Source of the DNA: Streptomyces oceani | Lineage (GTDB): Bacteria; Actinomycetota; Actinomycetes; Streptomycetales; Streptomycetaceae | Direction: 5' to 3' | DNA length: 64,000 bases | Assembly: GCF_001751245.1 (NCBI RefSeq) | Contig: NZ_LJGU01000151.1 | Location: 43,807-107,806, forward strand | Shown here: in pieces, positions 1 to 6,471 of the stretch | Position numbering within the stretch: the first letter of the stretch is position 1 | How the letters are laid out: the number at the start of each line of letters is the position of its first letter | Program-made: the position numbers and the translations under genes | The notes under the pieces: model-generated | What the model was told of the DNA's origin: nothing | The model's database searches: none | The model's input: the letters and a program-made list of their open reading frames with translations, nothing else

Positions 1-633
1 CGACTTGTACCCGGTCGGACCCGCCTTGCGGCGGTCTCGACTCAGCCCGGCCCACCTAGCCCCATCACGCGGGACTCATCCCGCGAGAGCCTCCACGCAC
101 CCGGCAACAGCGGAAACTGCGACCAGAAGCGCAAGCATCAGTTCGAATCGCTGCGTTCGCGTGAAACGACTGCGCTGCGGCTCCTCGCCCTCTTGTGTTG
201 CCATACCTGACCTGACCCCTTCCTGCGTTGGTTTGCTCGCTGATGCGAGCCGCCCCTTTTGAGGCGGTGCTTGGGCAAGTCGGGGTCAAGTCAGGTACGA
301 CCTTACCGGACTTGATCGGCATAGAACTGCCACAACTTGTAGCAGTTCACCCCCACTTAGTCGCCACTTCCAACTGGGGCACGTTCGAGGAACTGAGCCA
401 CGAGAACGGCGACAAGAGGGTAGCCGTGTCGCTCTGAACCGTCGAAATCCCCACGTTGATTACATGCAAGGGCAATTTGCCCTATTTTACGTGAGTTTGA
501 CAAGCATCAAGTTGCTACCGTTTAGCATTCCTGATGGACATTCGCAATAGCTCCTCTTCCCCACTTTGTCACCACTTCTAAGTGGAACAGGTTCGAAGCT
601 CCTCAACCAAAAACTGAAAAGGGGTGATGCCGT
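1..633. other. Left flank without a supported gene
   Basis: No reading frame here looks like a protein. Short open frames are arginine/proline-rich and overlap one another. The stretch from about 340 to 620 is AT-richer than the rest of the window. It holds two loosely similar segments, 351-440 and 559-645, each beginning CCCCACTT and ending near a gCTGAcC/gCTCTGAaC block, which may be decayed copies of one regulatory region. It probably belongs to the same decayed phage-derived DNA as the tape-measure fragment that follows. Confidence 0.4.
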
Positions 634-966
634 ATCGCGCTGACCATTGGCGAGTTGGTCGGGTACATCAACCTGGACGCCTCGGGTGCGCGGCGCGGTG
701 TGGCTCGTACGCAGAACGCGATGCAGGGGTTGCAGCGGTCGACCGATGGGCGGCTGCGGGATATGCGGGGCCGGTTCGTGGCGGAATCCGCCGCGATGGG
801 CATCGCGTTGGGTGAGGCTGTCAGTGGGGGCGCGGACCGCGCGGGCGTGAGTCTGGGCAGCGTGGTGAAGGCGTCCATGACCGCGCTGTCCGCTGGAACG
901 CTCGTCGCGGGCGGGGCGCTGGCGGCGTTGCCCGCGGCGTTCGCGGGGATCGGCATCGCCGCCGGA
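634..966 (+). pseudogene. Truncated phage tail tape-measure protein (N-terminal fragment)
   Basis: The frame reads ALTIGELVGYINLD, then a Q/R-rich helical segment (RTQNAMQGLQRSTDGRLRDM) and a hydrophobic Ala/Gly stretch. This is the usual opening of actinophage tail length tape-measure proteins, which normally run to 700-1500 residues. Only about 110 residues remain. Past position ~966 the frame changes to unrelated low-complexity sequence, and the tRNA-type terminator follows. There is no convincing start codon with a Shine-Dalgarno, and no other tail gene is nearby. It is best read as a prophage remnant beside an integration hotspot. Confidence 0.6.
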
Positions 967-1095
967 AACCGGCCTCACGTGAGGCCGACCCGCGGAACTC
1001 CGAAACCGCCAGCGAACCCGATGGCCTCACATGGGCCTCACATGAGGGTGCGAAGATCCTTGAGTTCCGACCCCGGAGGGTCAGCGCATAAGAGA

Positions 1096-1128
1096 AAGCC
1101 CAGGTCACGGGCTAGGTGACCTGGGCTT
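1096..1128. terminator. Hairpin terminator at the left element junction
   Basis: A 13-bp stem (1096-1108 with 1116-1128) closes a 7-nt loop. It lies immediately outside the left copy of the tRNA 3' end. It was probably the original chromosomal terminator of the tRNA-Thr gene, pushed away when the element inserted. The right junction carries a similar but not identical hairpin. Confidence 0.7.
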
Positions 1129-1177
1129 CGTCGGAGCCGCCTGGGGGAGTCGAACCCCCGACCTACGCATTACGAGT
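1127..1177. repeat. attL: 51-bp copy of the tRNA-Thr 3' end
   Basis: These 51 bp are identical to 16171-16221, which lies in the intact tRNA-Thr gene. The copy runs from the anticodon loop to just past the tRNA 3' end. After 1177 the sequences diverge, so no functional tRNA is present here. Duplication of a tRNA 3' segment is the standard signature of tyrosine-integrase insertion, and it defines the left end of the AICE. Confidence 0.92.
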
Positions 1178-1292
1178 TGTCCGATCTTGGTCCGTCAGCG
1201 TCCGCGAGTATCCACCACGAGATTCGCGCTGCTGGTCACAAGACTTGCTGGACATTTATGGACGGCAACGAACCGTCACGAACCACAAGCCG

Positions 1293-1313
1293 ACTGAGAC
1301 CGCTACTGAGACC
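1293..1313 (+). promoter_or_regulatory. Candidate left arm-type integrase sites (two ACTGAGACC repeats)
   Basis: ACTGAGACC occurs at 1293-1301 and 1305-1313, a 12-bp period, 116 bp inside attL. The same pair with the same period and orientation occurs at 16067-16087, 84 bp inside attR. Paired direct repeats near both ends are what a lambda-type integrase binds with its N-terminal arm domain. The functional assignment is inference. Confidence 0.55.
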
Positions 1314-1394
1314 GTAAAGCAGCACGCCGGACGTAGTCCTGACAGTCACGTCGGCGACAAGACTCTGCAGCCCCTATGCTTCTTGCGTGAGCAG

Positions 1395-1460
1395 CAGCGA
1401 CAAACGAACTCAGACAGTTAAAACATGGCAAAGTCGCTGCTAAGTTGCAGGTCAGAAAGG
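1395..1460 (+). promoter_or_regulatory. Likely CRISPR leader
   Basis: This is an AT-richer stretch directly 5' of the first repeat, ending tgcaggtcagaaagg. Type I-E leaders lie on this side when the repeat reads GTGCTCCCCGC...GTGTTCC, as here, so transcription would run rightward. The leader carries no cas gene. Its promoter was not resolved. Confidence 0.45.
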
Positions 1461-1550
1461 GTGCTCCCCGCCCATGCGGGGGTGTTCCGATGTCCGGTAC
1501 CAGACGATCCGGAATGTCCTCGTGCTCCCCGCCCATGCGGGGGTGTTCCA
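1461..1550 (+). CRISPR. Type I-E CRISPR array, left half (repeats 1 and 2)
   Basis: Repeats of 29 bp lie at 1461-1489 and 1522-1550, with a 32-nt spacer at 1490-1521, giving the 61-bp period typical of subtype I-E. The repeat contains the CCCCGC/GCGGGG hairpin. Repeat 2 ends in A where the other three end in G. The array continues after the inserted IS481-type element: 1551-1572 is the first 22 nt of spacer 2, and the remaining 10 nt lie at 4338-4347. No cas gene is in the window, so the array would depend on Cas proteins encoded elsewhere. Confidence 0.93.
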
Positions 1551-1566
1551 CGACCACACCTTCACC

Positions 1567-1572
1567 TCTAGT
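1567..1572. repeat. Target-site duplication TCTAGT, left copy
   Basis: TCTAGT at 1567-1572 is repeated at 4332-4337, directly outside the two inverted ends of the IS. NCTAGN is the known preferred target of IS481, which duplicates 6 bp. Confidence 0.9.
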
Positions 1573-1607
1573 TGTGCTGTCTCGTGAGGTTGGTGCCACG
1601 GTCGCGG

Positions 1608-1826
1608 TTACTGCGCGGTCGTGGTCGCCTCGCGAGTGACGGCGGCCTGCCCGGCTGAAGCCGGGCGTGGGGGGAGTTCGTCGGTGTCGCCGACGAGCCA
1701 GGACAGGAAGCCAAGGATGTGGGCGTTCATGTCCGATCCGACGTCGGCCACGGCCGTCTTGGCTCGCTCGTGGAGGTCGGGATCGGGGCGGTAGACCGCT
1801 GCGGGATTCCTGTGTCGGCTGGGCAT
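1608..1826 (-). CDS. Small RHH-like putative regulator
   Basis: The 72-residue protein starts MPSRHRNPAAVYRPDPDLHERAK and has a short strand followed by two predicted helices (about residues 10-50). This resembles ribbon-helix-helix antitoxin or regulator folds with a short acidic/proline tail. It is divergent from the DpdA-like gene. The 87-bp gap between them contains a perfect 14-bp palindrome and a partial second copy, suggesting that it represses itself and its neighbour. The stop lies 35 bp from the left IS end. No clear Shine-Dalgarno precedes the ATG. The RHH assignment is from sequence pattern only; it could also be an orphan antitoxin. Confidence 0.55.
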   Translation of the reverse strand: MPSRHRNPAAVYRPDPDLHERAKTAVADVGSDMNAHILGFLSWLVGDTDELPPRPASAGQAAVTREATTTAQ

Positions 1827-1846
1827 GAAAACAGCGTGTCACGGTC

Positions 1847-1893
1847 GCTAGCCACCCGTCCATCCCGTCAGTAGACTGAGGTGGCTAGCCACC
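1847..1893. promoter_or_regulatory. Palindromic operator between the RHH-like and DpdA-like genes
   Basis: GGTGGCTAGCCACC at 1880-1893 is a perfect 14-bp palindrome. Ten bases of it, GCTAGCCACC, recur at 1847-1856. Both copies lie in the divergent intergenic region, the expected place for an operator read by a dimeric small regulator such as the RHH-like protein. Binding is inference. Confidence 0.55.
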
Positions 1894-1913
1894 TTGATCA
1901 GGGGGATAAGCGC

Positions 1914-3146
1914 ATGAGGTTCTTCCTCGGTACTCATCAGCCGCACTGGCTGCGGCTCACGACCGCGCCGCTGTTCATCTCCGACCGGCGGCTGCGCGAA
2001 TACAAGACCCTTCCGACCGCCCGCGGGACGTGGGCGCTGGACTCGGGGGGATTCACCGAACTCCAGCAGTACGGGCGGTGGGAGACCTCCCCGCGTGAGT
2101 ACGCGGACCGGGTGCGCCGGTACCGGGACGAGATCGGTGGCCTGCTGTGGGCAGCCCCGCAAGACTGGATGTGCGAATCCGTCGTCATCCAGGGCGGAGC
2201 TGGCTTTGTCGGTACCGGTCTCAGCGTCACCGAGCACCAGAAACGCACCGTGGAGAACGGACTGCACCTGCGGGCGATAGCCCCTGACCTGCCCTTCATC
2301 TACGTACTGCAAGGCAACCTCACAGAGGACTACCTGGCTTGCGCTCAGATGTACCGGGAGGCCGGGGCAGACCTTGCATCGGAGGCGACGGTGGGTATCG
2401 GCAGCGTCTGCCGGCGCCAGGGCACACTCGAAGCGGCCGAGATCATCACCGCCGTACGTGAGGCGGTGCCGGGAATCCGGCTCCACGGGTTCGGCATCAA
2501 GACCTCCGGCTTGGGCGCCTACGGCAGGCAGTTGACGTCCTCGGACTCCATGGCCTGGTCCTACGACGCCCGCCGCAAGCGCTTCGCGCTGCCCGGCTGC
2601 GAGACCAAACACAAGAACTGCGCGAACTGCCCCCGTTTTGCCTTCCGTTGGCGTGAGCGGGTGCTGACCTCCCTGGCCCGCCACTCCACCCGCATCCATC
2701 TCTCGACGTCTCCCGGAAAGGGGACCCAGATGTCCAGAAAACTGGACAGTCGTGCGCAGGGTCGCGCCCGTCTGACGCTCTCGGCGTTCCGCGATGAAGC
2801 CGCCCGCTTGGAACGCGATACGACCATCCGGCGCGAGCACCGGGCCGGGATGTCGGTGCGGCAGATCGCCGATCTCGTCGCGCTGTCACCTGCCCGCGTC
2901 GGGCAGGTCATCGCCGAACCCGAGCCGGACGGCGGTCTCCTGAAGTGCCTGCGGGAGTTGCGGCAGCGGTGGGGCGTGGATGAGGACCCGGCCACCAGCG
3001 CCGCAGCCGATCAGATCATCGCGCACCTGGCCGCCGACGACCTCATCGACCACGGCGCCGACTCAGACGTCAGCGCGATTGTCAGTGCCGGCGTGCAGGA
3101 TGAAGAGTCCGACAGCGAGACGCTGTCACTGTTCGACGTCGCATAG
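1914..3146 (+). CDS. DpdA-like TGT-fold protein with C-terminal HTH extension
   Basis: The protein has 410 residues. Residues 1-255 match the tRNA-guanine transglycosylase fold used by DpdA, which inserts 7-deazaguanines into DNA. Residues 43-47 are DSGGF (TGT substrate-pocket motif), 130-135 YVLQGN corresponds to the TGT VQGG segment, and 191-197 HGFGIKT is followed by DSMAWS with Asp211 where TGT has its catalytic nucleophile. Cys229, Cys236 and Cys239 resemble the zinc site. Residues 311-333 form a helix-turn-helix. ATG 1914 has a GGGGGAT Shine-Dalgarno; the longer frame from 1881 lacks one. An internal ATG at 2730 with its own AAAGGGG could yield the HTH part alone. No preQ0 synthesis genes are nearby, so the substrate is unproven; tRNA is the alternative target. 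Confidence 0.75.
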   Translation: MRFFLGTHQPHWLRLTTAPLFISDRRLREYKTLPTARGTWALDSGGFTELQQYGRWETSPREYADRVRRYRDEIGGLLWAAPQDWMCESVVIQGGAGFVGTGLSVTEHQKRTVENGLHLRAIAPDLPFIYVLQGNLTEDYLACAQMYREAGADLASEATVGIGSVCRRQGTLEAAEIITAVREAVPGIRLHGFGIKTSGLGAYGRQLTSSDSMAWSYDARRKRFALPGCETKHKNCANCPRFAFRWRERVLTSLARHSTRIHLSTSPGKGTQMSRKLDSRAQGRARLTLSAFRDEAARLERDTTIRREHRAGMSVRQIADLVALSPARVGQVIAEPEPDGGLLKCLRELRQRWGVDEDPATSAAADQIIAHLAADDLIDHGADSDVSAIVSAGVQDEESDSETLSLFDVA

Positions 3147-3239
3147 ACCCGGAGGGGAGGGAGCGCACGGTGCAGCACATCGTCCGCGTGACCCTCCCCG
3201 CTCTCGCTGTGTCGATGGCTGCCGCCTGTGCGGACAGCC

Positions 3240-4322
3240 ATGGCCGGGCACCGCAATGCACCGTTGACGCCGGAAGGGCGTCTGCGCCTATGCCTGCGCG
3301 TTGACGCCGGACGCCCACTCGCGCACGTCGCCTCGGAGGCTGGGATCTCCCGCCGCTGTCTGGCCAAGTGGTACGCCCGCTGGCTCTCCCACGGCGAGGA
3401 CGGGCTCCACGACCGCACCTCACGTCCCGCCGCCAGCCCCGCCCGAACTCCCGGCGACGTCGCTGACCTGGTCGAGGCGCTACGGCGGCAGACCAAGCAC
3501 GGCCCGGTCCGACTAGCCGCCGACCTGAAGCGACTGCACGACGTCACGCTGGCGCCGGCCACCATCCACCGCATCCTGACCCGCCGCGGGCTGAACCGAT
3601 TACGCGACCTCGACCCACCCACCGGCGAGCCATTACAGCAGGTCATCCGCTACGAACATGACCAGCCAGGCGACATGATCCACGTCGACGTCAAGAAACT
3701 CGGCCGCATACCAACTGGCGGCGGCTGGCGAATACACGGCATCGGCACCCACGCTGCCCGTGCTTCCAAACGCGCCGGTCCTGGCACCGGCCGCGTCGGA
3801 TACGTCTACCTCCACACCGCGCTGGACGACCACTCCCGGCTCGCCTACACCGAGTCCCTCGAAGACGAACGTGCCGCCTCCGCGGCCGCGTTCTGGCGCC
3901 GCGCGGTGGCCTTCTTCACCGAACACGACGTCACCCCGATCCACCGCGTGCTCACAGACAACGGCGCCTGCTACCGCTCCCGCACCTGGGCTGCTGCGCT
4001 CGCCGAGACCTGCACGCGACACAAGCGCACCCGGCCCTACACCCCGCGCACCAACGGGAAGGTCGAGAGGTTCCACTCGACGCTGGCCCGCGAGTGGGCA
4101 TACGTACGCGCCTACACCTCCGAGCGCGACCGCCAAGCCGCACTGGCGGACTTCCTCAACTACTACAACCACGAACGCCCGCACACCGCGCTTGGCGGCC
4201 AGCCGCCGGTCAGCCGGACCGCCAGCAGCGACTACCGCATCACCTTCGGCCACCCACCCGAGCCCATGGACGTCTTCCCGCGGCAACTCGCGCTCGACGA
4301 CTTCGTGGAACCAACGTCCTGA
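3240..4322 (+). CDS. IS481-family transposase
   Basis: This 360-residue DDE transposase begins with helix-turn-helix segments (residues 10-60; GISRRCLAKWYARW). The rve integrase core follows, with Asp150 (HVDVKK), Asp240 (LTDNGACY) and Glu276 (NGKVERFHS), a D-35-E spacing. The C-terminus has the usual NYYNHERPHTALGGQPP motif of IS481/IS3 transposases. The stop codon lies in the right inverted repeat. Leucines 121 and 132 are encoded by TTA, the rarest Streptomyces codon, which needs the bldA tRNA, so expression may be tied to development. An upstream GTG at 3228 is an alternative start. Confidence 0.93.
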   Translation: MAGHRNAPLTPEGRLRLCLRVDAGRPLAHVASEAGISRRCLAKWYARWLSHGEDGLHDRTSRPAASPARTPGDVADLVEALRRQTKHGPVRLAADLKRLHDVTLAPATIHRILTRRGLNRLRDLDPPTGEPLQQVIRYEHDQPGDMIHVDVKKLGRIPTGGGWRIHGIGTHAARASKRAGPGTGRVGYVYLHTALDDHSRLAYTESLEDERAASAAAFWRRAVAFFTEHDVTPIHRVLTDNGACYRSRTWAAALAETCTRHKRTRPYTPRTNGKVERFHSTLAREWAYVRAYTSERDRQAALADFLNYYNHERPHTALGGQPPVSRTASSDYRITFGHPPEPMDVFPRQLALDDFVEPTS

Positions 4323-4331
4323 GACACCACA

Positions 4332-4337
4332 TCTAGT
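4332..4337. repeat. Target-site duplication TCTAGT, right copy
   Basis: This is the second copy of the 6-bp duplication flanking the IS; the left copy is at 1567-1572. The next ten bases, to 4347, complete the interrupted CRISPR spacer 2. Confidence 0.9.
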
Positions 4338-4347
4338 GTCCCCGCAC

Positions 4348-4437
4348 GTGCTCCCCGCCCATGCGGGGGTGTTCCGTACGTGCAACTGGCCGAAGATCTG
4401 CGGAGGGCGTGCTCCCCGCCCATGCGGGGGTGTTCCG
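4348..4437 (+). CRISPR. Type I-E CRISPR array, right half (repeats 3 and 4)
   Basis: Repeats lie at 4348-4376 and 4409-4437, identical in sequence and orientation to repeat 1, with a 32-nt spacer at 4377-4408. Spacer 2 is 22 nt (1551-1572) plus 10 nt (4338-4347), exactly 32. The ancestral array therefore had four repeats and three spacers. The IS now separates repeats 3-4 from the putative leader by nearly 3 kb, so they are probably poorly expressed. No further repeat follows 4437. Confidence 0.93.
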
Positions 4438-4474
4438 CGGTCGGAAACACGCTCTGACGACTGCTCTCAACCTC

Positions 4475-4765
4475 TTACGCGGCTGGCGGCGCACTGCTAC
4501 TCGCCTGTGTCAATTCAAGTTGCATATCGGGATACATGACGACGGACGCGTCTCGCTGTGCCATCCAGCCGGAGAGACGATGCTCTGGCGCTTCTGTCCG
4601 TACGTGGGTGAAGCCCTCGCGCAGGTAGTAGTCCAGCAAGGCCGTGTTGGTGCGCCAGCAGTGGAGCCGCACCCAAGGAAGGCCACGGCTCCGGGCGACC
4701 GCGCCGACCCAATCGAGGATTCGACCGCCCAGTCCCTCACCGGCGACCTTCCGCTTTTCAGGCGG
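4475..4765 (-). pseudogene. GNAT acetyltransferase, C-terminal remnant
   Basis: Read leftward, the frame gives GEGLGGRILDWVGAVARSRG, VRLHCWRTNTALLDYYLREGF and THVRTEAPE. This is the typical end of a GNAT N-acetyltransferase: the acetyl-CoA-binding R/Q-x-x-G-x-G/A region followed by the last strand-helix unit. A stop codon at 4766-4768 and the lack of an upstream start show that the N-terminal half is gone. A full GNAT has 150-180 residues and under 97 remain. It is probably a relic of earlier cargo in the element. Confidence 0.6.
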
Positions 4766-4922
4766 TCACTAGCCCGGGAGCTGGACCGGTCGTTCCGAAG
4801 TAGGGCCAGCATTGGTATGTGGGCGTACGCCCTTGTTCGCTGACTTTGATGTTGGCGTTGATGTCAGAGCTCCGTCTCATGTGAGTACGGCGCCCGGCTG
4901 CGGTGCCCAGTGTCTGCCGGGG

Positions 4923-5576
4923 TCAGCTGCTTGGCAGAAGGCGGCTTGTGAAGCCCGCGCTACACAGCCGTTCGTACGCCGCGAGCACATCGTCCGGGAC
5001 CTTCTGACGGATCATGAACCCTTGGTCGGGATAGATGACGAGCCGCTGTAGCGCGCCGACCAGCATGTCGATCACCATGCGGGTGTCCCCGATGGAGTCC
5101 ACATACTCCTGGAACTCCATCGGGGTAGACGCACTCACGATCTCAACTTCCGGCCAGAGCTTGCGTGCTGTGGCGTACGCGCGCCGCTCCTCGTACGGCT
5201 TACTGATCAGGAGCACGGAGGACACTTCGACGCCGGCCTGATCGAGGACTTCGCGTGTGAAGCGGATGTTCTCTCCCGTGTTCCGGGCGTTGGGCTCCGC
5301 GAGTACGACCGAACTGGGCACCCCGCGTTCGAGCGCCCGCTCCCGGTAGTGGACTGCTTCGCCTCGCGGCATCCGCGCCTCGGTGGTGCGGCTTGTCGCC
5401 CCGGTGAAGACAATCAGCGGGGCCATTCCGCGTTCGTACAGGTCAACGGCCGTGTCAGCCACGCCCAAGTCATGGCTGCCCAGACCGACCGCCACCGAGC
5501 ACGGCCGTAGCTCATGGTGCATCCGGTGGTAGTCCCACAGCTGCCGAGCGTCGGCCCATGCCTGCGCGGAAATCAC
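4923..5576 (-). CDS. YdcF/ElyC-family (DUF218) protein
   Basis: The protein has 217 residues. The core reads VAVGLGSHDLGVADTAVDLYERG, then IVFTGATS and ARNTGENIRFTREVL, matching the Rossmann-like DUF218 fold of YdcF and ElyC. E. coli YdcF binds nucleotides, while ElyC/SanA affect the envelope; the biochemical activity of most members is unknown. Unlike SanA, no membrane anchor is seen, so this one is probably cytoplasmic. It starts with GTG at 5576 and overlaps the GntR stop codon by four bases (GTGA), so the two are translationally coupled. The pairing suggests that the regulator controls or senses something linked to this protein. Confidence 0.75.
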   Translation of the reverse strand: MISAQAWADARQLWDYHRMHHELRPCSVAVGLGSHDLGVADTAVDLYERGMAPLIVFTGATSRTTEARMPRGEAVHYRERALERGVPSSVVLAEPNARNTGENIRFTREVLDQAGVEVSSVLLISKPYEERRAYATARKLWPEVEIVSASTPMEFQEYVDSIGDTRMVIDMLVGALQRLVIYPDQGFMIRQKVPDDVLAAYERLCSAGFTSRLLPSS

Positions 5577-6367
5577 TTGCCTGTCCCCTCATCCGATGCC
5601 GAGTCGGGGACCTTGAAGTCGTACGCCCACGCGAAGCGCGAGGCAGCGTGCACGCCGATGGCGAACTCCACCACCGTGCCATCCGCTGTGAAGGTCGTCC
5701 GATGCAGCTCGACCACCCATTCCCCGGGAGACAGTTGCAGGAGCTTCGCCTCATCCGGCGTAGGCATCCGTGGGTCCAGTTCCTCCCGCATGTGGTCGAT
5801 CTCGTATCCCGCGTCGTAGAGCACCCGGAAGCCACCTCCGCGACCAGCCGGGCCAGGGGACGGGTCAACGATCCGTGTCCCTTCCACGTGCTCCGGTCGG
5901 TAGTAGCTGGTCAGTGTGTGCGTCGGCTGCTGGCCTTCCTTGACCAGCCGCTCTCGGGCGTACACCTCGGCACCGGCAGGCAACCCATGGGCAGCCGCGA
6001 CAGCCGGGGGCGCTTCCACGCGCTGGACGGATTGGGTTTGCTCACCACGGCGGTAGGCACGTCCCGACGCCACTCGGTCGGCAATGAACGCCACCTGGTC
6101 ACCGTCGCGCCACTTGGCCTTGTCGTACCGCTCGATGCCGAGGCGCTTGAGTGGAGTCTGCGGGCGGACGACCGTGCCGTGGCCACGTGACGAGGTGACC
6201 AGCCCTTCCGCTTCCAATGTCTTGTACGCGGTGTGGACGGTCTGCTTGGAGCCCTTGCCCTCATTGACTAGCTCCCGAATCTCGGGCAACTGCTGGCCAG
6301 GCGTGTACTCGCCCGCCTTGATCTGTTCAGCCAGCTCGTCAGCCAGCTCTCGCCACTTCGGTGCCAT
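5573..6367 (-). CDS. GntR-family regulator with UTRA domain
   Basis: The protein has 264 residues. Residues 1-75 form a winged HTH (KWRELADELAEQIKAGEYTP, GSKQTVHTAYKTLEAEGLV). Residues 90-250 form a UTRA effector-binding domain (ARERLVKEGQQP; GEWVVELHRTTFTADGTVVEFA), placing it in the HutC subfamily like KorSA, the master repressor of pSAM2. ATG 6367 has a GAGAGGAG Shine-Dalgarno; the longer frame upstream crosses the operator region and is unlikely. Two identical 14-bp palindromes lie just upstream, so autoregulation and control of the rightward transfer genes are likely. The ligand is unknown. Confidence 0.85.
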   Translation of the reverse strand: MAPKWRELADELAEQIKAGEYTPGQQLPEIRELVNEGKGSKQTVHTAYKTLEAEGLVTSSRGHGTVVRPQTPLKRLGIERYDKAKWRDGDQVAFIADRVASGRAYRRGEQTQSVQRVEAPPAVAAAHGLPAGAEVYARERLVKEGQQPTHTLTSYYRPEHVEGTRIVDPSPGPAGRGGGFRVLYDAGYEIDHMREELDPRMPTPDEAKLLQLSPGEWVVELHRTTFTADGTVVEFAIGVHAASRFAWAYDFKVPDSASDEGTGK

Positions 6368-6399
6368 GCCCAGCTCCTCTCGACACCTCAAGTGAAACA

Positions 6400-6413
6400 C
6401 AGTCCTAGGACTG
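6400..6413. promoter_or_regulatory. Operator 1 for the GntR-UTRA regulator (CAGTCCTAGGACTG)
   Basis: This perfect 14-bp palindrome lies 33 bp upstream of the regulator ATG. An identical copy lies at 6458-6471. Two identical palindromes in a divergent intergenic region strongly suggest operators. A TTGACA box directly follows at 6414-6419, pointing rightward. Confidence 0.7.
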
Positions 6414-6457
6414 TTGACAGCATCGGGCTCAGTGGGCATAGTCATGTTCAGCCGACG

Positions 6458-6471
6458 CAGTCCTAGGACTG
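6458..6471. promoter_or_regulatory. Operator 2 for the GntR-UTRA regulator
   Basis: This exact second copy of CAGTCCTAGGACTG lies 58 bp (about five and a half helical turns) from the first. Together they bracket the likely rightward promoter (TTGACA at 6414, CATAGT about 17 bp on), so bound repressor could occlude or loop it. Confidence 0.7.

Larger units (their letters stand above)
1573..4331. mobile_element. IS481-family element with passenger genes, inserted in a CRISPR spacer
   Basis: The element is 2759 bp long. Its ends are TGTGCTGTCTC (from 1573) and the inverse TGTGGTGTCTC (from 4331). The imperfect inverted repeat spans about 28 bp with five mismatches, and its right copy overlaps the transposase stop codon. 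The flanking 6-bp TCTAGT duplication fits IS481-type NCTAGN targeting. Simple IS481 elements are about 1-1.4 kb and encode only transposase. This one adds a small regulator on the minus strand and a DpdA-like gene on the plus strand. Deleting the element and one duplicate restores a perfect 32-nt CRISPR spacer, which fixes both boundaries. Confidence 0.92.

Noticed and set aside
634..1119. Active prophage at the left edge
   Set aside because: Only an N-terminal tape-measure fragment is present, with no start, no 3' end and no other phage genes.
1881..1913. Longer N-terminus of the DpdA-like protein
   Set aside because: The added codons cross the palindromic operator and lack a ribosome site, whereas ATG 1914 has GGGGGAT.
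4510..4843. Additional small genes over the GNAT remnant
   Set aside because: Only the frame ending at 4475 shows GNAT motifs; the others are shifted readings of the same DNA.
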